This document shows positions 48,825 through 57,493 of a stretch of DNA of 64,000 nt, piece after piece. Within the stretch, counting starts at the first letter, position 1; the number at the start of each line of letters is the position of its first letter. The stretch is from Thermogemmatispora onikobensis (GTDB lineage Bacteria; Chloroflexota; Ktedonobacteria; Ktedonobacterales; Ktedonobacteraceae), in assembly GCF_001748285.1 (NCBI RefSeq), contig NZ_BDGT01000001.1:124001-188000 (forward strand), given 5' to 3'. Below the pieces are notes generated by a model. That model was not told the DNA's origin and did not search any database. It worked only from the letters and a program-made list of their open reading frames with translations. Made by a program: the position numbers and the translations under genes.

Positions 48825-50069
48825 CTAGTGGATGATCCCGTAGCGTAGCTTGAGCAGGAGAATGCGCTCGACTGATTGGTTGATGCGCGTTTCTGTGAGG
48901 TGGCCTTGCTGCAGTGCGGCCTTGAGGGCACTGATGACGTCTGCCACCTGGCTTGGTGTGTAGGGACCTTCGATGAGGTCGTTGCCGGCTTCGATAGCCA
49001 TGACGGATGCTTCGCTCAGTGACCACTGTTCGCTGATGCCTCGCATGTAGAGGCCGTCGGTGATGACTACCCCGTCATAGCCGAGTTGTTGTCGGAGTAC
49101 ACCGTCGATAGCCTTTGGCGAGAGCTCCGCCGGCAGTTGCGGGTCGATGGCTGGCATCAGGACGTCGGTGGCCATGATCATGGCTGGTTGGTCTTTGGGA
49201 ATCATCAGACGGTAGGGGGCCAGGTCGATCTGCTTGAGAGTGGTCAGGTTGCGGTTGACCACTGGGAGGCCACTATGGGGGTCGGAGGTGATGGCTCCCA
49301 GTCCAGGGAAGTGCTTGAGGCAGCCGGCAACCTGGTGCTCTTGCAGCCCCCGCAGGTAGGCTCCAGCATAGGTGGCCACTGTCTGCGGATCACTCCCGAA
49401 CATGCGTGTCTCTAACACTGGCGGGTCGACGGTGTGGACGTCGACGACTGGCGCCAGGTCGCTGTTGATGCCCAGTTGTTTCATCCATTCGGCAGCCTGG
49501 CTGCCTTGCTGGTAGGCATAGGAGGGCTGTCCTGTGGCGGCCATCTCTTCCGCTGAGGGCAGCGGACCATGAAACTTGTAGAGCCTGTTGACAAGTCCCC
49601 CTTCCTGGTCGGTGGCGATCAGGAGGGGAATCCTGGCATCCTGCATGGCCTGCTTCGAGAAGGCGGCCACCGCCTCAATGCTGTCATAGGGCGCGTCGAA
49701 GTTGTGGTTGCTTTCCTGATACATGAAGCCGCCAACGTATTGATCGCGGATCATTTCCTGCAGGCCGCTGGTCTGGTAATCATGGCCCAGGTATTCCACA
49801 ATAATGAGCTGACCAAGCTTCTGGTCAAGGGTCATGCTGGCCAGGATCTGCTGAGCCCTGGCAACCAGCTGCCGATCACTCTCCTGGCTCCGCCCCTGCC
49901 AGTCGGGCTGGGCTGTTGCAGGACGTGAGATGGCAGTTGCTGAGGCCGGAGGCTGGTGGCTCGCCCCTTCGCTGCTTGGGCCACATGCTCCCAGAAGAAG
50001 CAATAATGTACATATAGTGATATAGAAGATGCTTCGTTTTTCCTTAGTGCCCAAAATCTTTTTCTTCAT
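48825..50069 (-). CDS. Glycoside hydrolase family 3 lipoprotein (beta-N-acetylhexosaminidase/NagZ-like)
   Basis: 414 residues. A lipoprotein signal (KKKILGTKEKRSIFYITICTLLLLLGAC) ends in the lipobox LLGAC, so it is anchored on the outer face of the membrane. SMTLDQKLGQLIIVE opens GH3. ATDQEGGLVNRL, CLKHFPGLGAITSDPHSGLP (the KHFPG and D-x-H pair) and GVVITDGLYMRGI (catalytic Asp) follow the NagZ-type layout. It may trim peptidoglycan or chitin-derived N-acetylhexosaminides outside the cell, feeding the GH4/BadF sugar genes. ATG 50069 is chosen as the residue after which the signal sequence starts. Confidence 0.85.
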   Translation of the reverse strand: MKKKILGTKEKRSIFYITICTLLLLLGACGPSSEGASHQPPASATAISRPATAQPDWQGRSQESDRQLVARAQQILASMTLDQKLGQLIIVEYLGHDYQTSGLQEMIRDQYVGGFMYQESNHNFDAPYDSIEAVAAFSKQAMQDARIPLLIATDQEGGLVNRLYKFHGPLPSAEEMAATGQPSYAYQQGSQAAEWMKQLGINSDLAPVVDVHTVDPPVLETRMFGSDPQTVATYAGAYLRGLQEHQVAGCLKHFPGLGAITSDPHSGLPVVNRNLTTLKQIDLAPYRLMIPKDQPAMIMATDVLMPAIDPQLPAELSPKAIDGVLRQQLGYDGVVITDGLYMRGISEQWSLSEASVMAIEAGNDLIEGPYTPSQVADVISALKAALQQGHLTETRINQSVERILLLKLRYGIIH

Positions 50070-50574
50070 TATTGTACCTGTTAGCCTTTGGCATGGCGGG
50101 TGGTGAGCACTGTCGATACGCTCTCTGCTGTTTAGCATAACTCTCCCCTGAAGGGTTCGGACGGTGCAGGCAGCGACAGGTAACAGGCTGAGAGAAAGGG
50201 GCTGTTGCTTGTGCCTGGTATGGTGCTGGTTGTGCTTGGGTGGGCTTCTGTTTGCCTCTTGCTTTCTTCCTTTTTTGGCTCGTTTGGCTTCCAGTGGCTT
50301 CCAGTGGCTTCCAGGGTGATAGCAGGAAGTTGTAGCTAATGGCTATACGAATTTTGAGTCTGACCAGCACCTTCTTCTCCTCACTGGCAGACAGGAACTC
50401 TGCTCTTCCATGGCTATAAGCAAATTTTTGCCTTGGGGGAGCGAGGCGACTTGACGAAGCGCGGGCCTGGCGGCTATCATCCCAAGCAAAGAGAGCATCT
50501 CAAAGGGCGGGCCGTGCTGCAGACGCCTCGCTCGCATCGTGTCGCCAGCAGAGCAGAGCAGAAAGGGAATCCCC
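50070..50574 (+). other. 505-base divergent region between GH3 and the FAD oxidoreductase
   Basis: No gene is supported. It contains a tandem repeat GGCTTCCAGT x3 (50286-50315, last copy ending G), separately listed, and an AAAGGGAA ribosome binding site before ATG 50575. No clear promoter pair was found for either side. Confidence 0.4.
50286..50315 (+). repeat. Three tandem 10-base repeats GGCTTCCAGT
   Basis: Copies at 50286-50295, 50296-50305 and 50306-50315; the first two are identical and the third ends in G. They lie in a non-coding divergent spacer; unit length near one helical turn would put them on one DNA face. Confidence 0.6.
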
Positions 50575-52140
50575 ATGAGCGAGCACTATCACTACGATGT
50601 CATCATCATCGGAGCCGGCCATAACGGCCTCGTTGCAGCCGGCTACCTGGCGCGCGCTGGCAAGCGTGTGCTTGTCCTTGAACAGCGCGACCGTGTAGGG
50701 GGTGCCTGCACACTCGAAGAACCCTTCCCAGGTTTCAGCGTCTCCCCCTGCGCCTACGTTGTCAGCCTACTGCGACCGGAAATCATCCGCGATCTTGAGT
50801 TAGCGCGCTACGGCTTTGAAGCCTACGTCAAAGATCCCCAGATGTTTGTTCCCTTCCTGGACGGCAGCTACCTCTTCATTCGCGCCAGCAGTGAGCAAAC
50901 TGCCGAAGGAATACGGCGCTTCTCGCTGCGCGATGCCGCCGCTTACCCCCGCTTTCTGCGCTTCTTTGAACGCGCCTCAGACCTTCTCACGCCACTCCTT
51001 CTAGAGGAGCCGCCCACCCTGGCAGAGCTGGCGGCCCGTTTTCGCGGCGAAGATGAAGAAATCTTCAGTCGGCTCATGTTCGGCAACCTCTATGATCTGC
51101 TCGCCGAGTACTTCGAATCCGACCAGGTGCGAGCCGCTTTTGCTGGTCAAGGCGTCATTGGCAGCTTCATCGGACCCAAAACGCCGGGGTCCGTCTACGT
51201 AATGTGGCATCACATGTTTGGCGAGGTGAATGGTCAGCGCGGCCTCTGGGGCTACGTTCGCGGCGGCATGGGACGCATCAGCTTCGCCCTGGCGGCCTCA
51301 GCCACTGCCCACGGCGCCCAAATCCGCACCGGCGCCCCCGTGGCCAGCGTCCTGATTCACAACGGGCGAGCCGAGGGTGTACGTCTGGAGAGCGGTGAAG
51401 AGCTGCGCGCTCGCGCAGTCCTCTCTAACGCTGACCCCAAACGGACCTTCTTGCAACTGTGCGCCGACGTCGGCCTTGATTCCGGCTTCCTGGCGCGCAT
51501 CAAGCGCTTCAGAACAGAAAGCCCCGTCATCAAGATCAACCTTGCCCTCAAAGAGCTACCGAGCTTTACCTGCCTGCCAGGCAGCGAACCGGGGCTGCAG
51601 CACGCGGGCTCATGCGAGATTTCGCCGACCCCCGACTGGGTGCAGCAAGCTTACGAGGACGCACTGCGTGGCGAGCTGTCGCGCCGTCCCTACATCGAGG
51701 CCTACATGCAGTCAGCTACCGACCCATCGCTCACGCCACCGGGCAAGCACCTGATCTCGCTGTTCTGCCAATACGCCCCCTACCACCTGAAAGGTCATTC
51801 CTGGAGCGAGGAAGTCAAAGCAGCAATGGCCGAGCGCGTCATTGCTACCATGTGTGAATTCGCCCCCAACTTCGCCGATGCCATCATCGACCGCCAGGTG
51901 CTCAGTCCTGTGGACATCGAGCAGCGCTATGGTATGACCGAAGGGCACATCTTCCACGGTGAGATCACCCCCGACCAGCTCTTTGGTCAGCGTCCAACAC
52001 CCGAGTGCGCCCGCTATCGCACCCCAATCGCCGGCCTCTACCTCTGCGGATCAGGCACCCATCCCGGTGGGGGTGTCATGGGAGCACCTGGCCATAACGC
52101 GGCCCAGGCGCTGCTACGCGACTGGGGAGAAGCTTCCTGA
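50575..52140 (+). CDS. FAD-dependent oxidoreductase of the phytoene desaturase / PYROXD2-like family
   Basis: 521 residues. YDVIIIGAGHNGLVAAGYLARAGKRVLVLEQRDRVGGACTLEE is the dinucleotide-binding motif with the typical GGxxxT region. YLCGSGTHPGGGVMGAPGHNAAQALL near the end is the FAD-binding C-terminal signature. Carotenoid desaturases and mammalian PYROXD2-like proteins share this layout; no carotenoid genes are adjacent, so a carotenoid role is not claimed. ATG 50575 with GAAAGGGAATCCCC ahead. Confidence 0.87.
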   Translation: MSEHYHYDVIIIGAGHNGLVAAGYLARAGKRVLVLEQRDRVGGACTLEEPFPGFSVSPCAYVVSLLRPEIIRDLELARYGFEAYVKDPQMFVPFLDGSYLFIRASSEQTAEGIRRFSLRDAAAYPRFLRFFERASDLLTPLLLEEPPTLAELAARFRGEDEEIFSRLMFGNLYDLLAEYFESDQVRAAFAGQGVIGSFIGPKTPGSVYVMWHHMFGEVNGQRGLWGYVRGGMGRISFALAASATAHGAQIRTGAPVASVLIHNGRAEGVRLESGEELRARAVLSNADPKRTFLQLCADVGLDSGFLARIKRFRTESPVIKINLALKELPSFTCLPGSEPGLQHAGSCEISPTPDWVQQAYEDALRGELSRRPYIEAYMQSATDPSLTPPGKHLISLFCQYAPYHLKGHSWSEEVKAAMAERVIATMCEFAPNFADAIIDRQVLSPVDIEQRYGMTEGHIFHGEITPDQLFGQRPTPECARYRTPIAGLYLCGSGTHPGGGVMGAPGHNAAQALLRDWGEAS

Positions 52141-52233
52141 ATCTCCTGACAGCCGCAGCCAGAAGCAGGGGCTAGGCTGGCCGTCGCTATAATCGATTAA
52201 GGCTATAAGAAATACAGATCAAGAAGAAGGCAG

Positions 52234-53244
52234 TCAGGCAGGCCATTGCTGGTCAGCAAGCAGGGACAGGGCCGCAGAAAAGTGCGCCTCCAGCCAGAGG
52301 TGCAGATCCTCACTCAACGGTGCCGCCAGGGTCACCGGCGCCTCATCGGGATAGCGACGTACCGTCAAACTGGAAGCATGGAGAAACTGGCGCGGCAAAG
52401 CCGCCTGGGGTGTTCCCGGCAGCGGAGGAGGAGCATAGGTCTGGTCACCGACCAGCGCATAACCCAGAGATGCCAGGTGGACCCGAATCTGATGAATCCG
52501 CCCTGTAATTGGGCGCGCTTCCAGCAAGAGAAACGCCCCCTGTTGGGCCAGCACACGAATCACTGTCTGGGCAGACAAGCCGTCTGGCCCCACCACACAG
52601 CGTCGGCGATCCTGGGGGTCACGCTGAATCGGCCCATCGAGCAACCAAAGGCTCCCGACAGGTAATGGCAGCGGCTCCTCTCCAGCAACCGCAAGCACAG
52701 CCGAGTTGGGCAACTCCCCTGTCTCAACCGGGTGAGCCATTTCTCGTCCTGGTCCCTGTTCCAGTGCAGCCAGCGAGAGGTGACGCGCCCGCAGTGGCTG
52801 CAGCGGTCGTGTCCAGGCTGGCGCCCCGGGGAAGGCCACCGCCAGATAGCGCTTCAGCACCCGATGCTCATTGAACTGCCGTCCCAGATAGCGTCGGGCG
52901 TTCTCCGTCCGTGCCAACAAGACCACCCCTGACGTATCCTTATCCAAACGATGCAAGAGCACTGGCCTGGGCAACGGCCCCTCCTGCTTTCGCAAGCGCG
53001 CTGTCCGCCGCTCGCGCAGCATCAAGCGTACGGCCTCGGGCGCCCGTTCCCAGCCCGGTTCATCGGGTAATTCTGGCGGCTGCCACTCCTCCGGTCCCTG
53101 CCGGTCCAGATAGGCCAGGATCATATTCCAGAGCGTATCGTCAGCATGCTTATAGGTGGGATGAATCACCACGCCCGCCGGCTTATTGACCGCCAGCATA
53201 TGATGATCCTGATAGAGAATCAGACCAGGGTTCAGCTCCATCAC
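52234..53244 (-). CDS. RluA-family pseudouridine synthase
   Basis: 336 residues. MLAVNKPAGVVIHPTYKHADDTL opens the fold, HRLDKDTSGVVLLA carries the catalytic Asp in HRLDxxTSG, and RPITGRIHQIRVHLASLGYALVGDQTY is the C-terminal signature. The rRNA or tRNA target cannot be named. No S4 domain is seen at the N-terminus, unlike RluD. The start is GTG 53244 or ATG 53241, with AGGAGG at 8 or 11 bases. A longer middle insert (about residues 170-235) is unlike RluC/RluD. Confidence 0.9.
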   Translation of the reverse strand: MMELNPGLILYQDHHMLAVNKPAGVVIHPTYKHADDTLWNMILAYLDRQGPEEWQPPELPDEPGWERAPEAVRLMLRERRTARLRKQEGPLPRPVLLHRLDKDTSGVVLLARTENARRYLGRQFNEHRVLKRYLAVAFPGAPAWTRPLQPLRARHLSLAALEQGPGREMAHPVETGELPNSAVLAVAGEEPLPLPVGSLWLLDGPIQRDPQDRRRCVVGPDGLSAQTVIRVLAQQGAFLLLEARPITGRIHQIRVHLASLGYALVGDQTYAPPPLPGTPQAALPRQFLHASSLTVRRYPDEAPVTLAAPLSEDLHLWLEAHFSAALSLLADQQWPA

Positions 53245-53342
53245 AGAAACCGCCTCCTGCCACCGGCTTCAGAGCGCACCTGCTCTCTTGCCCGCATCCT
53301 CGGCACGGCGAGCGTCTGCAGGCAGGCCCACATTGTCAGGGT

Positions 53343-53371
53343 ATTATAGCCCGTGCCCCAGGGAGGATCAA
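53343..53371 (-). promoter_or_regulatory. Promoter of the pseudouridine synthase gene
   Basis: Minus strand TTGATC (53371-53366), a 17-base spacer and TATAAT (53348-53343), giving a ~90-base leader to the start at 53244. Confidence 0.65.
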
Positions 53372-53474
53372 GAGCCAGTCGCGGGTGGATCGTCGAGGAA
53401 GAGGGGAGACTGCCCACAATTTCCCCGACATGATAGAATGTGTAGGATACGGTCCAGGGAAGGCAGAGAGAGGT

Positions 53475-54491
53475 ATGAGCATGTCTCTGATCCAGTACTA
53501 TCGTGAACACCTGCAACTACGCAACCCGGTGCTAATTGCCGCCTTAGCCGGCTGGAACGACGCCGCCGACTCGGCCACTACTGCCATCAAATTCCTGATA
53601 GATCGCTGGAAGCCAGTGAAGATCGCAGAAATTGACAGCGAAGACTTCTACGTCTTCACTGAGACGCGGCCTATCGTGCGTATTGTCGACGGCATGCAGC
53701 GTTCCCTGATCTGGCCCGTCAACCAGTTCTCTGCCCACGGCCTTCCCGAGCAAGAGCGCGACATCATCCTCTACCTGGGGGTAGAGCCGCAGCTCAAGTG
53801 GCGCACCTTCAGCGAGTGCTTTCTCGAGGTCTGCCGCCACTTCCACGTCTCGGAGGTCATTCTGCTGGGAGCCATGTTGGCGGACATCCCTCATTCGCTG
53901 GCAGTGCCCATTACAGGCAGCTCGTCGACGCCCGAGCTCCAGGAACGACTACGCGAGTTGGACATTCACAGCTCTGGCTACGAGGGTCCCACCGGCATGA
54001 TCGGCGTGTTGCAGGACGCCTGCCGCCGTGCGAGCATCCCAGCAGCCAGTCTCTGGGCGGCAGCGCCCCACTACCTGGCCGCCACCCCGAACATCAAGGT
54101 GACTGCGGCCCTCTTAACCTATGTCAACAGCCTCCTCTCCCTCGACCTCGACCTCAACGAGATCCAGGCGGACGCCGTCCGCTTCGAAGAGCAGATCACC
54201 GCACTGGTAGCCCGTGATCCCGAAGCCAGTGCCTACGTCCGCCGTCTGGAAGAACAGATCCATGCCCTGGCAGACGAGGAGGATGAGGACGACGAGGATG
54301 ATCCAGAGGACGAGGAGGAGCCACCCGTGGTAGAGACAAGCCGCGGCCTGGCCACCGACCTCGACCACCCCGCCGGCACCGGTCCCCTGCCGAGCGCGGA
54401 TGTGCTCATTCGCAGCGTCGAGGAGCTGCTGCGGCGTGAGCGCGAACAGGGGCCACCCACCGATACCGACGATTCCAAGGACGAGGGTTGA
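53475..54491 (+). CDS. PAC2-family protein (proteasome assembly chaperone-like)
   Basis: 338 residues. LRNPVLIAALAGWNDAADSATTAIKFLIDRW is the PAC2 start, EDFYVFTETRPIVRI follows, then ILYLGVEPQLKWRTFSECFLEVCRHF, VILLGAMLADIPHSLAVPITG, GPTGMIGVLQDACR and ALLTYVNSLLSLDLDL. Residues about 270-290 are an acidic run (EDEDDEDDPEDEEE), and the tail is Pro/Glu-rich. Bacterial members are of unknown function; they resemble archaeal and eukaryotic proteasome assembly chaperones. ATG 53475 or 53481. The stop TGA directly abuts the next gene's ATG (TGAATG), so both are made from one message. Confidence 0.85.
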   Translation: MSMSLIQYYREHLQLRNPVLIAALAGWNDAADSATTAIKFLIDRWKPVKIAEIDSEDFYVFTETRPIVRIVDGMQRSLIWPVNQFSAHGLPEQERDIILYLGVEPQLKWRTFSECFLEVCRHFHVSEVILLGAMLADIPHSLAVPITGSSSTPELQERLRELDIHSSGYEGPTGMIGVLQDACRRASIPAASLWAAAPHYLAATPNIKVTAALLTYVNSLLSLDLDLNEIQADAVRFEEQITALVARDPEASAYVRRLEEQIHALADEEDEDDEDDPEDEEEPPVVETSRGLATDLDHPAGTGPLPSADVLIRSVEELLRREREQGPPTDTDDSKDEG

Positions 54492-55952
54492 ATGAGCAAC
54501 CGGCTGTATACGCTTGAGGAAGTGCTGCACCCGCGCTCTGTCGCCATCATTGGCGCATCGCGCGCCCCCCAGAAGTGGGGGCATGTTGCCGCTCGCCAGC
54601 TATTGGCGAGCTTTCCGGGCGAGGTCTACCTGGTCACGCCCAGCGCCCCCGAGATCCTTGGCCAGCGCACCTACCCGAGCCTGCGTGCTGTGCCCGGGCC
54701 TGTCGATCTGGCCATCATTACAACCGCCTTCCAGCACGTGCCCGCCGCCGTCGACGATTGCATCGCTCACGGGGTCAAAGGCATCGTGATCGTCACCGCC
54801 GGCTTCAGCGAGACCGGCCCCGAGGGCCGCGCCCGCGAGATGGAGCTGGTCTCTCGCTGCCACGAGCACGGCATCCGTATCCTGGGCAGCAACTGCATGG
54901 GGGTCTACGTACGGCGCGCCCGGCTCAATGCCCTGGGCATGGCCTTCCCCCTGCCAGAGGGGCCGATCGGCCTGGTCTCCCAAAGCGGCAACCTTGGGAT
55001 GTATCTCTACGCGCAGGCCCAGCTTGAGGGCCTGGGCTTCACAACCTTCCTCAGCATGGGGAATGGCGCCGATGTGCGCTTCCCCGAGTACCTGCAGTAC
55101 CTGGCCAATGACCCCGACACCAGGGTGATCGCTGGCTATGTCGAAGCCATCGACGAAGAGACACTCCAACAGGTGACCCGGCAGCTCTATCACCAGGGAT
55201 GCTATAAACCGGTGGTCATCTTGCTGAGCGGGGCCACCGAGGTCGGGGTGCGCGCCGCTCTGGCTCACACCGGTAGCCTGGCGACGGTGCGTCCCGACCA
55301 CGATACCGCCTTACTCGGCAGCGGCGTGGTGCGCGTCATCCGCTCGGATGAGCTGTATCCGGTGGCACGGGCCCTGGCGCTCCAGCCGCCGACCCCAGGC
55401 GGGAGACGACGCATCGCTATTGTAGGCGATGGAGGCGGGAGCGTGGTAGCCTCCGGCGACGCCGCTTTGCGCTGCGGCCTGGAGGTGCCCGTCCTCAAGG
55501 AGGAGACACAGCAGCAATTGCGTGCTCTGATGCCCGCCCGCGCAACAGCTACCAATCCGATCGATGTCGCCGGCGCCGCAGACGAGGACCCGCTGGCTTT
55601 CGCTCGCCTGAGCGAGGTCTGTCTGGCCGACCCCGATGTTGATGGCGTCATCATTACGGGGCTCTTCGGCGGCTATCGCTGGCTGCTCTCTGAAGCCTTC
55701 GGGGCGCGAGAGGAGGAGGCCGCCCACGAGCTGGGCCGCCTCGTGCGCCAGTACGCTAAGCCGGTCCTGGTGCAAACCATCTACGCTCGCTACGATCAGG
55801 ATATTCCCGCGCTCCAGCTCCTACGCGAGGAAGGCATTCCTTACTACGAGTCGATTGAGATCACCTGTCGCGCTATGGCCGCTCTCGCCGAGATCGGCGA
55901 GTTCCTGACGCGCATGGCCACCAGTCCCGCCAACCAGGAGCCGGGAAGGTGA
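54492..55952 (+). CDS. NDP-forming acyl-CoA ligase alpha-subunit-like protein
   Basis: 486 residues. VLHPRSVAIIGASRAPQKWG is the CoA-binding Rossmann start, GILGSNCMGVY follows (in IRILGSNCMG), then GLVSQSGNLGMYL. LAHTGSLATVRPDHD places the phosphorylatable His near residue 260, as in the ADP-forming acetyl-CoA synthetase alpha subunit, and VGDGGGSVVASGDAA and ATNPIDVAGA are the ligase-CoA domain. The ATP-grasp beta subunit is absent from this gene and its neighbours, so either the partner is elsewhere or the protein has another acyl-CoA role. Coupled by TGAATG to the PAC2 gene. Confidence 0.82.
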   Translation: MSNRLYTLEEVLHPRSVAIIGASRAPQKWGHVAARQLLASFPGEVYLVTPSAPEILGQRTYPSLRAVPGPVDLAIITTAFQHVPAAVDDCIAHGVKGIVIVTAGFSETGPEGRAREMELVSRCHEHGIRILGSNCMGVYVRRARLNALGMAFPLPEGPIGLVSQSGNLGMYLYAQAQLEGLGFTTFLSMGNGADVRFPEYLQYLANDPDTRVIAGYVEAIDEETLQQVTRQLYHQGCYKPVVILLSGATEVGVRAALAHTGSLATVRPDHDTALLGSGVVRVIRSDELYPVARALALQPPTPGGRRRIAIVGDGGGSVVASGDAALRCGLEVPVLKEETQQQLRALMPARATATNPIDVAGAADEDPLAFARLSEVCLADPDVDGVIITGLFGGYRWLLSEAFGAREEEAAHELGRLVRQYAKPVLVQTIYARYDQDIPALQLLREEGIPYYESIEITCRAMAALAEIGEFLTRMATSPANQEPGR

Positions 55953-56081
55953 CGAGGCTCAGGGAGGTCGAGCCTGGCCGATCAGACGACCGCTCCGTCC
56001 AGCAGGACCTGTCACTCGCCGACGGCGCGAGGATGGCCCCGCTCGACCTTCACTCGCCCGCCTCTCAGCCAGGCGCCTGGC

Positions 56082-57095
56082 TCAGCGCGGTCCGGCAAAA
56101 ACGCCCGGCAGGCGCTGGCTGATCTCCCAGGCTTCTTGAACAATGCGCTCTATCAGCTCCTGGGCCGTGGGAATATCATGGATGAGGCCCACCACCTGCC
56201 CGGCCCAAACAAAGCCTTCGTCGAGAACACCCTCCAGAGCCGCTCGCTTGTTAACAGCGCCGCTGATGAGCGGCAACAGCCGGCGCAGGCGCTCCTCAGC
56301 AGTAGCCCCTGCACGCTCCAGCTCTTCTTCAACCTGGCGAATACGCTCGGCGACTGGCCCTTTGAGAACGCGCGCCGGTCGCCCAATGCTGCGCTCGATA
56401 ATCATGGTATCGGTCTCTTGAGCTTCGAGCAGCGCCTGCTGATAATGCGGGTGGGCATTGCTCTCACGCACGGCTACAAAGCGCGTGCCCAGCTCAATAC
56501 CCTCGGCTCCCAGGGCCAAGGCCGCCGCAAGCCCTCGCCCGTCGGCGATGCCGCCACTGGCCAGGACGGGGATCTTGACGGCCTCGACTACGCGCGGCGT
56601 CAGTACCAGCGTCCCAATATCATCACGCCCGAGATGCCCCCCGCCTTCGAAACCGACGGCAATGACAGCATCAGCCCCCAGGGCCTCCGCTTTGCGCGCA
56701 GCCCGCACCCCTGCGACAAGCACCATCGTGCGTACCTTTACGCCACTCGCTTGAATGCGCTTGAGTAGCGGCTCGGGATTGCCACCGGTGATGCTGATGA
56801 CCGCTGGCTCCTCGCTGAGCGCAGCATCGAGAAACGGCTCTAGGGAAATATGCCCGATGGGGAAGTTGACGCCGAAAGGTTTGTCAGTTAGCCGCTTGGC
56901 CTTCTGGATTTCGGCTCGCAGTTCTTCAGGCGTGGCAAAACAGGCACAGCCGATCTGTCCAAGGCCGCCAGCATTGGAGACCGCCGCCGCCAGCTCGGCA
57001 AAGGAGAGATGGGACAGCCCTCCCTGGACAATAGGATAGCGGATGTCGACGAGTTCCGTGAAGCGCGTCTGCATGCGCTCAGGTAGCGATGTCAA
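56082..57095 (-). CDS. Nitronate monooxygenase-like FMN enzyme
   Basis: 337 residues, TIM barrel. YPIVQGGLSHLSFAELAAAVSNAGGLGQIG is the 2-nitropropane-dioxygenase start. KPFGVNFPI, VISITGGNPEPLL, VIAVGFEGGGHLGRDD and PVLASGGIADGRGLAAALALGAEGIELGTRF are the FMN phosphate-binding loops. It may oxidise nitronates or act as a quinone/enoyl reductase; the catalytic His is in GGGHLG. Minus-strand TATAAT at 57187-57182 is a likely -10. It is separated from the CoA-ligase gene by 129 convergent bases with a long-range AGGTCGAGC/GCTCGACCT pair. Confidence 0.87.
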   Translation of the reverse strand: MTSLPERMQTRFTELVDIRYPIVQGGLSHLSFAELAAAVSNAGGLGQIGCACFATPEELRAEIQKAKRLTDKPFGVNFPIGHISLEPFLDAALSEEPAVISITGGNPEPLLKRIQASGVKVRTMVLVAGVRAARKAEALGADAVIAVGFEGGGHLGRDDIGTLVLTPRVVEAVKIPVLASGGIADGRGLAAALALGAEGIELGTRFVAVRESNAHPHYQQALLEAQETDTMIIERSIGRPARVLKGPVAERIRQVEEELERAGATAEERLRRLLPLISGAVNKRAALEGVLDEGFVWAGQVVGLIHDIPTAQELIERIVQEAWEISQRLPGVFAGPR

Positions 57096-57361
57096 GTGCG
57101 TTCCCGCCTTTCGCCGACCGGGTTCAGAATGGATGCGACAGGCACTTCTTCGCCTCCCGCCTTCGTTGGCCGGCAGAGGATATTATACCATCGACGCCGC
57201 TCGCTCTCTCCTTCTCCCGCGCCATGCTTCAATGGTCAATCGTCTCAATTGTATCACTGCAACATACAATCTTTTGAAGTGGTCTTCTGCTCATCATCTG
57301 ACGATAGTCATCTGTGTACAATCTCTCTCTTGCGTAAAGGAGAGAGCGGCAAACTGCTGAA

Positions 57362-57404
57362 TTGACAACGATTGTGGATTCGCATATACTAGGCTATACA
57401 ATCT
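57362..57404 (+). promoter_or_regulatory. Consensus promoter of the MocR gene with GATTGT/ACAATC motifs
   Basis: TTGACA (57362-57367), a 17-base spacer and TATACT (57385-57390), ~100 bases before ATG 57494. GATTGT (57370-57375) in the spacer mirrors ACAATC (57398-57403) at about +1. TACAATCT occurs also at 57265-57272 and 57317-57324. MocR regulators often bind repeated sites near their own promoter. Confidence 0.65.
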
Positions 57405-57493
57405 TTAAAGGCTCCAAATGGCGAAATGAACCCCATCTGTAACCTATAGTATTTCCCATGAGATAGCAGGTAGGACGAAGCCAGGCAGGGACT

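Noticed and set aside
50003-50024. dif-like ATAATGTA..ATATAGTG sequence
   Set aside because: It lies within the coding sequence of the GH3 signal peptide, where A/T-rich codons for hydrophobic residues are expected; resemblance to the dif consensus is partial.
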